Assembly: GCF_000211815.1 (NCBI RefSeq)
Contig: NZ_GL890973.1
Coordinates: 180,820-244,819 of the forward strand
Source: Moorena producens 3L
Lineage (GTDB): Bacteria > Cyanobacteriota > Cyanobacteriia > Cyanobacteriales > Coleofasciculaceae
DNA: 64,000 nt
Direction of reading: 5' to 3'
Shown: piece after piece, positions 17,375-24,941 of the stretch
Position numbering within the stretch: position 1 is the first letter of the stretch
Layout of the letters: the number at the start of each line of letters is the position of its first letter
Program-made: the position numbers and the translations under genes
Notes under the pieces: generated by a model
What the model saw: only the letters and a program-made list of their open reading frames with translations
What the model was told of the DNA's origin: nothing
Database searches by the model: none

Positions 17375-18541
17375 ATGAAACCCCTGGAAATTCCCCCAGA
17401 CCTTAGACCCGAGACCCTAAATCAGGGTTCAACCAAGTCTCCAATTCAAATCTGTATCACATTAGGGACTCGTCCGGAGGCAATTAAGTTAGCTCCAGTG
17501 ATTCTTGAGTTCCAAGGCTCTGGGAAATTTAAGACTCAGGTGGTGTTAACGGGTCAGCATCGGGAAATGGTAGACCAGGTAATGCAGATGTTTGAGCTGA
17601 GGGCGGATCGGGATTTAGAAATTATGCAGCCCAAGCAAACTCTGACCGATATTACTTGTTTGAGTTTACGGGGGTTAGAGGAGTTATTTCAGGAATTGCA
17701 GCCCCAGTTGGTAGTTGTGCAGGGGGATACAACTACGGCCTTTGCTGCGGCCTTGGCAGCGTTTTACCAACGTATCCCGGTGGGTCATGTGGAGGCAGGA
17801 TTGCGCACCAATGATTTGTTTAATCCCTATCCAGAGGAAGCGAATCGACGGCTGATTTCTCAGATTACTCAATTACATTTTGCCCCCACTCCCCTAGCAG
17901 TAGAGCATTTGCAGGGGTCTGGGGTGACTGGCGCAATTCATAAAACTGGGAATACAGTGATTGATGCCCTGTTGATGGTGGCTGAACGGGAACCAGTGTG
18001 TGAGGTTCCGGGTTTAGATTGGGAAGGATACCGGACGATTTTGGCAACGGTACACCGTCGGGAAAACTGGGGGAAACCACTGGAAGATATAGCCCAGGGG
18101 TTCCTCCAGATTTTAGATAAGTTCCCAGATACAGCATTATTGTTACCTCTCCATCGTAATCCTACGGTCAGGGAACCCCTAAGGGCAATGTTAGGTGACC
18201 ATGAGCGGGTATTTTTAACAGAACCGCTGGATTATGTGGAATTGGTAGCAGCGATGCAACGGTGTTATTTAGTGATGACTGATTCTGGCGGATTGCAGGA
18301 GGAAGCACCGAGTTTGGGTAAGCCAGTGCTGGTGTTGCGTAAGACCACGGAACGACCGGAAGCGATCGCAGCTGGGACTGGGAAGTTGGTAGGGACTAAC
18401 CCAGAGCAGATGGTGGGGGCGGCAAGTTTGTTGTTGAGTGATTCAGTAGCTTATCAGGGGATGGCAAATGCCATTAATCCCTTTGGGGATGGTCGTGCGG
18501 CGGAGCGTATAGTAAAGATTGTGGAGGATTATTTTGGGTAA
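17375..18541 (+). CDS. wecB: UDP-N-acetylglucosamine 2-epimerase (non-hydrolysing)
   Basis: WecB interconverts UDP-GlcNAc and UDP-ManNAc, giving ManNAc units for surface polysaccharides. The GT-B fold signatures are clear: TLGTRPEAIKLAPVI, GDTTTAFAAALAAFY, GHVEAGLRT with NPYPEEANR, HRRENWG and the UDP-binding TDSGGLQEEAPSLGKPVLV. The ATG at 17375 follows a weaker in-frame TTG at 17357; the ATG gives the better start. It lies about 45 bp after dacB on the same strand, so the two may be co-transcribed. The stop codon overlaps the first bases of a MITE-like repeat. Confidence 0.92.
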   Translation: MKPLEIPPDLRPETLNQGSTKSPIQICITLGTRPEAIKLAPVILEFQGSGKFKTQVVLTGQHREMVDQVMQMFELRADRDLEIMQPKQTLTDITCLSLRGLEELFQELQPQLVVVQGDTTTAFAAALAAFYQRIPVGHVEAGLRTNDLFNPYPEEANRRLISQITQLHFAPTPLAVEHLQGSGVTGAIHKTGNTVIDALLMVAEREPVCEVPGLDWEGYRTILATVHRRENWGKPLEDIAQGFLQILDKFPDTALLLPLHRNPTVREPLRAMLGDHERVFLTEPLDYVELVAAMQRCYLVMTDSGGLQEEAPSLGKPVLVLRKTTERPEAIAAGTGKLVGTNPEQMVGAASLLLSDSVAYQGMANAINPFGDGRAAERIVKIVEDYFG

Positions 18542-18747
18542 GCATTCAGCTATCAGATATCAGCTATCAGCCAAAGGCCAAGGTCTATGGCCACACGAAG
18601 CGAATGGGCACACTCATTGAGGTACTTATGCGCTATGGGCACGCTACTGTTGGCGCAGCGTGCGCGTAGCGCAATCGGTGGTTTTGAATAAAATAAGCTG
18701 AGTGCTGAGTGCTGTTCGCGCAGCGTGCGCGTAGCGCATATGCTTAC
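18538..18747. repeat. MITE-like element, GTAAGCATTCAGC family
   Basis: Starts GTAAGCATTCAGCTATCAG, overlapping the wecB stop codon, and ends CATATGCTTAC. It contains two copies of CAGCGTGCGCGTAGCGCA. The remainder up to 18861 holds nothing recognisable. Confidence 0.7.
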
Positions 18748-18861
18748 TAATTTGGTTGTAATCCCCGTTATTGGGCAATAACCGGTTTGTCTGCATATTA
18801 GCTTCCCGGTTAGCCGAATTTTAGATAGCTTTGCCCTGTCAGGATGACAACCCAAGTGAGT

Positions 18862-19638
18862 CTATTCAAGTGAGTCTATTAAGGAGAGCGGAACATCAGA
18901 ATTTTTTTTGCCCCCTAGGGCAAAGTAATAGAGCTTTTCACCTTCGAGGGAGAACCGATGCCGATACCTTTTCAGATGATAAAGATCCAAAAATTCCGAG
19001 AAGATCAGTTTCCGAATCAGCTGTGAAAATCCAGAATCATCACTTGAATCAAGGAAGGTTTCTTTGATATTAAAGGCAACCCAGGCATTTTCGCTAATTA
19101 CATTGAAGGCTTCCAAGAAAGCCTTTGCTGGTATGTCACCGAACCCAAGTGCTGCTACTGAAACCAGGCAGTTAGGTGACCAAGAATTGAGTTCATCACG
19201 ATCTTTATCACTGAGATTGCAGAAATCCATCACATAGAATTCATCGTAGATTCCAGGCCGATCTCGCTCAGTAGCAGCCTGGGCTTCGGGAATAATATCA
19301 ACTCCGATCAGCCGTGATACTCCGTGTTGTTTCAGCTTTTCACCAACTATCCCGTTTCCTGCCCCAAGATCAATTACCCGAAGCTCGTTGAGGCTCTGGT
19401 CCCCTTGAGAGACGGCAGACTGCAGGATATCCACTACAATTGATGGAGACTGGCACTTCAGACGCTCATATACAACCTGCTCGTATAATTCAGGAACTTC
19501 GAATATCCGCTCATAGTCATGTAGACGGATTTTCTCCCTGGATTCTCCATTAACAAGGTAAAAATAGACCTCATCTTGGCCAAGCTCTCGAACATTTGTA
19601 GGTGGAAATTGGATTTTATGCTTCTTCATAACTTTCAT
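18862..19638 (-). CDS. Class I SAM-dependent methyltransferase
   Basis: A 258-residue protein with the SAM-binding glycine motif VIDLGAGNGIVGEKL at about residues 87-101, an acidic loop GVDIIPEAQ, and a motif IV-like region LVSVAALGFGD. The first 85 residues (including VYFYLVNGESREKIRLHDYE) form a substrate-side cap that I do not recognise. The substrate is unknown. It is a single gene between wecB and an IS607-type transposon; tnpB lies in the same orientation about 150 bp away, so it could be cargo of an earlier insertion, but nothing proves that. Confidence 0.8.
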   Translation of the reverse strand: MKVMKKHKIQFPPTNVRELGQDEVYFYLVNGESREKIRLHDYERIFEVPELYEQVVYERLKCQSPSIVVDILQSAVSQGDQSLNELRVIDLGAGNGIVGEKLKQHGVSRLIGVDIIPEAQAATERDRPGIYDEFYVMDFCNLSDKDRDELNSWSPNCLVSVAALGFGDIPAKAFLEAFNVISENAWVAFNIKETFLDSSDDSGFSQLIRKLIFSEFLDLYHLKRYRHRFSLEGEKLYYFALGGKKNSDVPLSLIDSLE

Positions 19639-19789
19639 GATTCCTTTCAGTTTGAACCCAGATAAAAACGAATTGTGAAGGGTGGAGGATTCTAATAGCC
19701 AACGTCAGCAGCGCAAGACCAACTCAGGGCTTACCCAAAGACTCTAGATATAGAGTTTAGTTAACTTGCTTGTGCAACATTTAACCTGT

Positions 19790-21076
19790 CTAAACCTGCT
19801 CATCAGCAGGAATGACCTGTATAGCACCAGGTGAAAACCTGATGGTTGTTGCCGACAAAGCGCGGATCATTATGTTCCGCGCGCCATTCCAATCCCGTGG
19901 TAAAAAGAAACCACATTCTGGGCATTGAAATTTTTTGTTACCGCCTAATTTATCGTGAATGTGCCCACATTTTGGGCAGGTTTTACTCGTGTAAGATTCA
20001 TTAACTAAGACCACCTTCACACCATGGCGATCAGCCATTTGAATCAAATGCTGACGAAACTTATAGTGGCTCCAATTGAGCAGATTACGAGCTGTCTTCT
20101 TATTTAACTTTCTGGCTGATTTTACTACCATCTCAGAGGTCTCAAATGTGGGGATAAAAATCAGCTTGTAGTTCTTGACAAGAAAAGAAGCTGATTTATT
20201 GTGGCAGTCTTTAATTAAATCTTGGATTTTTTGACGCAATCGATGGGCAGCTTTCCTCATTGCTCGTCTCTGACGCTTTGCAGAGCTTAAGTCAATACGA
20301 CTCATCAACCGATCTAGTTGCTGACAAAGTCTTTGAATCCTGCCAATATCCCCAGACCCGATCTCGATATAGTTTTTGCCATCAAAACCAGTAAGAAATG
20401 TCCTAATGCCCGGATCCAAGGCTATTACTTGATCCTTATTAGTAGGAGTAGGTTCAATATATTCAGGAAAAATACCGTACCACTTACCTTTGATCCAAAC
20501 TAACTGAGTACCATAAATGCACTGATCAGGCCAACCTTGAGGGCAACGTAAGGATAAGCCTTTTACCTTGGTGGGATACCAGGAACCTTTTTTGAAATCT
20601 CCAACTTTGAATTTGATCACTTGACTTGTTTGCCGACAGGATTTGAACTTGGCAAAACCGCCATTGGCCAAGGCTTGTTTGACAGCATCGATCCCATCAG
20701 CAACAGCTTCTTGTAATTGATGTCCTGGTAAGGTTTTCACCCATTCTGGCCTATCAAAATTTCTGGCCAGTTTCTGTAAATCGTAAGCACTGCCTTTATA
20801 GCCATTTTTGATAGCATCTATTGACCAGTTGTAGATCCACCTGTATGCGTTAAGCCAAGTTTTCCAGACCCTGTGAAGCTCTTTAGATGGAAACACCCTG
20901 ATCTTCAATACACTGTTTGGTGTCAACTTCACTGTCTGGTTCCGAGGTTTTCTCTTGTACCGCTTGCGTGACTTGCTTTTGATATTTTCGGAGTCCGTAA
21001 AGCCTAGCAGAGAAACAGTGGAGGATGGACAGGATATCTTCGACGAGCTCTTGTTCTGGGGAGAGTTTGCGTTCAT
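19790..21076 (-). CDS. tnpB: TnpB RNA-guided nuclease of IS607-type element
   Basis: TnpB is an RNA-guided DNA nuclease that helps transposon persistence. All key features are visible: the helical N-terminus (FPSKELHRVWKTWLNAYRW), RuvC Asp in ALDPGIRTFL, RuvC Glu in FIPTFETSEMV, a zinc ribbon with CPKCGH and CPECGF, and the third RuvC Asp in RDWNGARN. The frame is open up to 21502, but the first 140 residues only shadow tnpA; I placed the start at ATG 21076, giving 428 residues, a normal TnpB length. The tnpA stop lies inside this gene, so the two are translationally overlapping. It is probably functional. Confidence 0.85.
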   Translation of the reverse strand: MNANSPQNKSSSKISCPSSTVSLLGFTDSENIKSKSRKRYKRKPRNQTVKLTPNSVLKIRVFPSKELHRVWKTWLNAYRWIYNWSIDAIKNGYKGSAYDLQKLARNFDRPEWVKTLPGHQLQEAVADGIDAVKQALANGGFAKFKSCRQTSQVIKFKVGDFKKGSWYPTKVKGLSLRCPQGWPDQCIYGTQLVWIKGKWYGIFPEYIEPTPTNKDQVIALDPGIRTFLTGFDGKNYIEIGSGDIGRIQRLCQQLDRLMSRIDLSSAKRQRRAMRKAAHRLRQKIQDLIKDCHNKSASFLVKNYKLIFIPTFETSEMVVKSARKLNKKTARNLLNWSHYKFRQHLIQMADRHGVKVVLVNESYTSKTCPKCGHIHDKLGGNKKFQCPECGFFLPRDWNGARNIMIRALSATTIRFSPGAIQVIPADEQV

Positions 21077-21512
21077 TGAGAACCACGAGCTTGACTCCAC
21101 TTTTTTGGCATAACCACTCAAGTAATGGAAATCCAAATCGGACTGCTCTATCTGGGTATGCGACCACAAATGCCGAGATATCACAGCTGTATATTCGTTC
21201 CAATATTTTGAGGAACTTTCGCCGTTTAAAATTGAGTCCCGATCCAACTTCTGAAACAACTTCAGCATTTGGGTATTTTGACCGTAAAAATTCAGCTTGT
21301 CGATCAAGGTCATCTCGTTGGGAGTGTGTAGAGACTCTTGCATAACCGACAATGGGCTTACTCTGCGGATCTTCCCCTTCAATACAGAACCTTCTTTGAT
21401 TGCCCTGAGTTCTGATGCTGTCAAGTTTTCCGTATTTGTCCCATCTTCTGAGGGTTGTAATGGAGACACCGTAATATTCGGCTGCCTCTTTTGGGGTGAC
21501 ATATTTTTTCAT
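20883..21512 (-). CDS. tnpA: IS607-type TnpA serine recombinase
   Basis: TnpA is the site-specific serine recombinase that moves IS607. It has an N-terminal MerR-type helix-turn-helix (TPKEAAEYYGVSITTLRRWD), then the small serine recombinase catalytic domain with nucleophile Ser in GYARVSTHSQ, the YPDRAVRFGF segment carrying catalytic Arg, and a C-terminal helix (SARLYGLRKYQKQV). At 209 residues it is full length. It overlaps the 5' part of tnpB. In the other two copies in this window tnpA is broken. Confidence 0.9.
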   Translation of the reverse strand: MKKYVTPKEAAEYYGVSITTLRRWDKYGKLDSIRTQGNQRRFCIEGEDPQSKPIVGYARVSTHSQRDDLDRQAEFLRSKYPNAEVVSEVGSGLNFKRRKFLKILERIYSCDISAFVVAYPDRAVRFGFPLLEWLCQKSGVKLVVLNERKLSPEQELVEDILSILHCFSARLYGLRKYQKQVTQAVQEKTSEPDSEVDTKQCIEDQGVSI

Positions 21513-21524
21513 AACGGCTTAACC

Positions 21525-21554
21525 TCTACAAATCTATACTAAGAGATTTGTAGA
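21525..21554. promoter_or_regulatory. Inverted repeat before tnpA (probable recombinase binding site)
   Basis: TCTACAAATCT and AGATTTGTAGA form an 11-bp perfect inverted repeat with an 8-nt loop, 13 bp upstream of the tnpA start. The other two IS607-type copies carry differently sequenced inverted repeats at nearly the same distance. Confidence 0.55.
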
Positions 21555-21746
21555 TTTATGACAAGGTTTGGAAAGATTATAGGCTAATAGCTACACCTCC
21601 GGACTTACTATGCCAAAATGCTACTTAAAACAACTGCCAAGATAGTTATACCTAGATTTTAAACTTCCCCATGGTAAATAAAAGGTTAATAGGGTGAGAC
21701 CCCGCATTTTCCAAAGGAGCGCTAGGGAGCGCACACAAAAATACTG

Positions 21747-21778
21747 TCCAAAATTTCCTAACAATAGTTTTGGACATC
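21747..21778. terminator. 9-bp hairpin and TTTAACCTATA tandem repeats
   Basis: TGTCCAAAA pairs with TTTTGGACA around a 14-nt loop. Just after, 21791-21832 has four TTTAACCTATA-type repeats. The gap 21555-21865 otherwise holds nothing recognisable. Confidence 0.35.
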
Positions 21779-21865
21779 CTAGGAAGGAATTTAACCTATT
21801 TAACCTATATTTAACCTATATTTAACCTAATAGGTGGTAAGCAAGAGCCCCTATTATTAATTACC

Positions 21866-23806
21866 TCAATTCATCCCTTCCAACAAAGTTTGTACTTTAC
21901 CATCCGGGTGTAGCAGCACCCGAATTTTTGGTATACCTTCCCCTTCTAAAGGGGAAACAAAGGATTCACCGATCAGAGGTATGGGGGCGTTATCTATATA
22001 GGTTTTGGCTGCTTGCCCAAGGGGAATTATACGTCGGATTGTACCATTATTATTTAACCACAAACTATAGTTCAAGGTTTTCTGTAGCCCTTCGGGAGGT
22101 TGCCAGCGCTCCTGGAAATATCGTCTAGCTTCTGCTACCTGAGAAATCTTATCCAACAGGGTATTTTGAGATATCTGATTCGCAACGGTAGGCTCGGATG
22201 GTTTTAAGGAATCAGAAACAGGGCTACTCGGGAGATTCAGTCCAGGCACAGCTTGATCGATAACAGGGCTACTCCCGACATTTAGTCCAGGCACAGCTTG
22301 ATCGATAACAGGGCTACTCCCGACATTTAGTCCAGGCACAGCTTGATCGATAATTCTAGAGGTAGAAGAACCTCTCTGGAGACTGGACACATTCTGTTGA
22401 GGAGCAGGGATGGCTTGAACCGCCACATTAGTAGTATAAGACCTAGAAGAAGTAGAAGTAGAAGTAATAGAAGTAGAAGAAATAGAAGACTCGGCCTCAG
22501 GGATTACCACTGTTTCTGTGGGGATCGATAGACTTTCTCTAGAGGAATCCTGAGTTGCCACGTCAGTAGGAGAGGGCGCTGGTTTAATCACTGGCAATTC
22601 TGACACAGTTTGTACTACAGCGATGGGACTGGGTGGAGTTGGTTTGGGTTGGGTATTTGCATCAGCAGTAGGTACATTGGTTTTACTAGCCTCAGAAACA
22701 GGTGCATCACCGTTACTAGCCCCAGGAGCAGCAGCAGGACTAACAGCAGAACTAGCTACAGGACTAGTAACAGAACTAGCTACAGGACTAACACCAGAAC
22801 TAGTAGCACTCAGTTTAGGAGAGTCTGGTGTCCTAGCTGGAGCAGGAACAATCTTGAGCATCGGACGTGAATTCGGGCGTGAGGCTATTGCTGGCGCAGT
22901 GCGTACTGGTGCTGGAGAGGGTGGCTTAACGGGAGGCGGTGGTGGAGTGCGTACTGGTAGAGAGGGTGGCTTAACGGGAGGCGGTGGCGGTAACTTGGTT
23001 CCTGGGGATAAACGGGGTGGTACCGATGGAGTTGGGATGGGAGTGCTCGGTGCTGGGGGAACCTTGGAGATGGCTCGCTTTTTCCCAATTTTGCTGGAGT
23101 CTAATGCTTTTGTTTGTGATTGTGCTGTTGTTAGTGTTTTCGCTTGCTCAACAGGCTGAGGTTTATCAAGCAACTTAATCACTGCCGCTGTTACACCCAC
23201 TGCCAAAAGCATTGATGCTGCTGTACGCATCCAAGCCGATGATTCTGGTTTCCAACTGGGCTGATTGAGTTTTGGTAGGGATACTACTTCAGCCGCATAT
23301 TCATCCAAAGCGCTAGCTAAATCAAACAGCTGTGTAGCACTTAAATCAAGTACTGACCCAGATTCTTCATTAGCCAGCTTACCGAGAAACAGGCTATGGC
23401 TCAGTAACCCTTTCGATTGCAGATGGATTTGCTGAGTTGGAACTGCTGTGGCATTTTCTTCCTGAGGGGTTGGAAGAGTTAACAGATTTAAGGGAGTAAC
23501 CTCAGCCGATCGCGTAGCGTGGCCTACGGCCTTAGAGTTTCCAGAGGCAACCAGTTGCTTTGGGGACGGCTCAAGGAAGTGCTGAACATAGCCATCTACC
23601 GCTTCATACAACACATCTAAATCTTCTGCGTTGCCTCGTAAGGTTACCTGTTGTTCTTCTGGCTTGCGGGGGTCATCAAAACGCAACTCAAACCGCAACT
23701 TCTTCACCACAGATTCTCCCACCCAGCGGGATAAGGGTGAGCGGTTTGCCCAAATTGATAGGGTACAGGTAGGAGGAGTGTAACGTCGCAGGACTATGTT
23801 GGTCAT
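21866..23806 (-). CDS. DUF4335 protein with proline-rich region
   Basis: A 646-residue protein with the cyanobacterial DUF4335 N-terminus (NIVLRRYTPPTCTLSIWA, VTLRGNAEDLDVLYEAVDGY). A single membrane helix (ASMLLAVGVTAAVIKLL) is at about residue 200, followed by a Pro-rich stretch (about 245-310), a Ser/Ala/Pro-rich stretch, three copies of SSPVIDQAVPGLNVG near residue 510-545, and a C-terminal folded part (YSLWLNNNGTIRRIIPLGQA). Residues of about 91-99 (AVGHATRSA) are encoded by an interspersed repeat read in frame. DUF4335 is typically encoded next to DUF3038, as here, suggesting a joint function, which is unknown. Confidence 0.85.
   Translation of the reverse strand: MTNIVLRRYTPPTCTLSIWANRSPLSRWVGESVVKKLRFELRFDDPRKPEEQQVTLRGNAEDLDVLYEAVDGYVQHFLEPSPKQLVASGNSKAVGHATRSAEVTPLNLLTLPTPQEENATAVPTQQIHLQSKGLLSHSLFLGKLANEESGSVLDLSATQLFDLASALDEYAAEVVSLPKLNQPSWKPESSAWMRTAASMLLAVGVTAAVIKLLDKPQPVEQAKTLTTAQSQTKALDSSKIGKKRAISKVPPAPSTPIPTPSVPPRLSPGTKLPPPPPVKPPSLPVRTPPPPPVKPPSPAPVRTAPAIASRPNSRPMLKIVPAPARTPDSPKLSATSSGVSPVASSVTSPVASSAVSPAAAPGASNGDAPVSEASKTNVPTADANTQPKPTPPSPIAVVQTVSELPVIKPAPSPTDVATQDSSRESLSIPTETVVIPEAESSISSTSITSTSTSSRSYTTNVAVQAIPAPQQNVSSLQRGSSTSRIIDQAVPGLNVGSSPVIDQAVPGLNVGSSPVIDQAVPGLNLPSSPVSDSLKPSEPTVANQISQNTLLDKISQVAEARRYFQERWQPPEGLQKTLNYSLWLNNNGTIRRIIPLGQAAKTYIDNAPIPLIGESFVSPLEGEGIPKIRVLLHPDGKVQTLLEGMN
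22205..22356 (-). repeat. Three 45-bp tandem repeats inside the DUF4335 gene
   Basis: GGGCTACTCCCGACATTTAG plus CCAGGCACAGCTTGATCGAT recurs three times, almost identical, and encodes the repeated SSPVIDQAVPGLNVG. High identity suggests recent duplication. Confidence 0.85.
23508..23535. repeat. Interspersed GCGTAGCGTGGCCTACGGCC repeat inside DUF4335 coding sequence
   Basis: The core CGCGTAGCGTGGCCTACGGC, common between genes (for example at 11250 and 53930), lies here inside the open reading frame and is read through as AVGHATRSA. Confidence 0.75.
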
Positions 23807-24106
23807 TGGTGATTATGTATTAGTCATTTGTTAATTGTTAATTGTTAATTGTTAATCGTTAATTGTTGATTTTTATAGCATTTACAAATAGATCATAAAA
23901 CCAAATGCTGATTTATCATAACACCAAAAAATCAAAGGCCTTAGGCCACGCTACGCGATCGGATAGTCTTAATTCAATAGCCAGTGGACGAAACCGTCTG
24001 AGGTTGGCGCTGTATGGATATTTTATACTGTTCCCTGTTCCGAATTTCCCATCAATCCTAGTTTTACATCTCAAATAAAAATGCTATATTTTACTGCATA
24101 CAATTA

Positions 24107-24694
24107 TTAAGATACTTTACCTAATAAGGCTAACCATAAACGCTGATGACCTTTGGCTCCACTATAGAAGAGTAAATTGATTAATAGTTTAAGAGCCAGT
24201 TGCTTTAGACTATCAGTTGATACCTTTTCTTCTTGGGTCATCCGTTCTCGGTAAGTGTTGTTAAAGTTATCTAAATAATCTCCCAATAAAGCAGCACGAT
24301 GAGGTTCACTGTTTTGTTGTGTCATTTGTTCGAGTAAAGCCACCGCACGACGGATCAATTCTTGATGGTTTTTAGCCAAGTGACAGATGATTAAAACTAG
24401 CGATCGCGCTTCCTCCACATCCAGCTTTTTCCGACCTCCTGAACTTTTGCGCAGGGGATTGGACTGACGCAGACGCCACAATGCTACTCGGTCTGTGATC
24501 ATTGAGTCTAAATTTAATTCAGCAGCAGCTTGCAGCATCTCCTCTGAACCAATACCTGCTAGAGCTTCTAGACTAAGCAAGACTAAATCTAGCTGGGTTT
24601 TGATATTATCGAGATCGATTGAGTCTGCGGCTTGACTCAGAGGCAAATCCTCCCAAGCAGGAGGTGATTTTGGCGTCTTGACAGTGGAAACCAT
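24107..24694 (-). CDS. DUF3038 protein
   Basis: A 195-residue soluble helical protein conserved in cyanobacteria. The DUF3038 pattern is visible: LDLVLLSLEALAGIGSEEML, ALWRLRQSNPLR, EARSLVLIICHLAKN and YRERMTQEE. Its function is unknown. It is upstream of DUF4335 on the same strand with a gap of about 300 bp that contains repeats of TAATTGTTAATTGT and an interspersed CGTAGCGTGGCC-type repeat. The start ATG gives MVSTVKTPKS. Confidence 0.82.
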   Translation of the reverse strand: MVSTVKTPKSPPAWEDLPLSQAADSIDLDNIKTQLDLVLLSLEALAGIGSEEMLQAAAELNLDSMITDRVALWRLRQSNPLRKSSGGRKKLDVEEARSLVLIICHLAKNHQELIRRAVALLEQMTQQNSEPHRAALLGDYLDNFNNTYRERMTQEEKVSTDSLKQLALKLLINLLFYSGAKGHQRLWLALLGKVS

Positions 24695-24941
24695 AATTTT
24701 ATTTTAATAAAGCAAATCCGGTTTACCCGTCGCTGTTACAGGTTTGGAAACAGGACTACCAAAGATTAAGGTATGTTTCCTGCTGGTAAAGCTTTGGTTT
24801 AAAATTAGAAGATTGAAGGTTAGAAGATTGAAGGTTAGAAGGTTGAATGTTCACGCATTGCATTCTAACTCGCTAACCTGTTAACCGGCTAACCTGTTAA
24901 CCGGCTAACCTGTTAACCCGCTAACCGGCTAACCTGTTAAC

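Larger units (their letters stand above)
19740..21554 (-). mobile_element. IS607-type element with intact tnpA and tnpB
   Basis: Contains overlapping tnpA (serine recombinase) and tnpB (RNA-guided nuclease) genes in the usual order. IS607 elements lack terminal inverted repeats, so the ends are approximate: the upstream limit is set at an 11-bp inverted repeat 13 bp before tnpA, the downstream limit about 50 bp past tnpB, where the guide (omega) RNA would end. This is the only one of three IS607-type copies in the window with both genes open. Confidence 0.7.

Noticed and set aside
20883..21502. N-terminal extension of TnpB over the whole tnpA gene
   Set aside because: The first 140 residues have no TnpB similarity and only mirror tnpA in another frame; the start was placed at 21076.
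22610..23159. Long plus-strand frames with Gly- and Ser/Arg-rich translation opposite the DUF4335 gene
   Set aside because: They are shadows of the Pro/Ser/Ala-rich coding sequence on the other strand.
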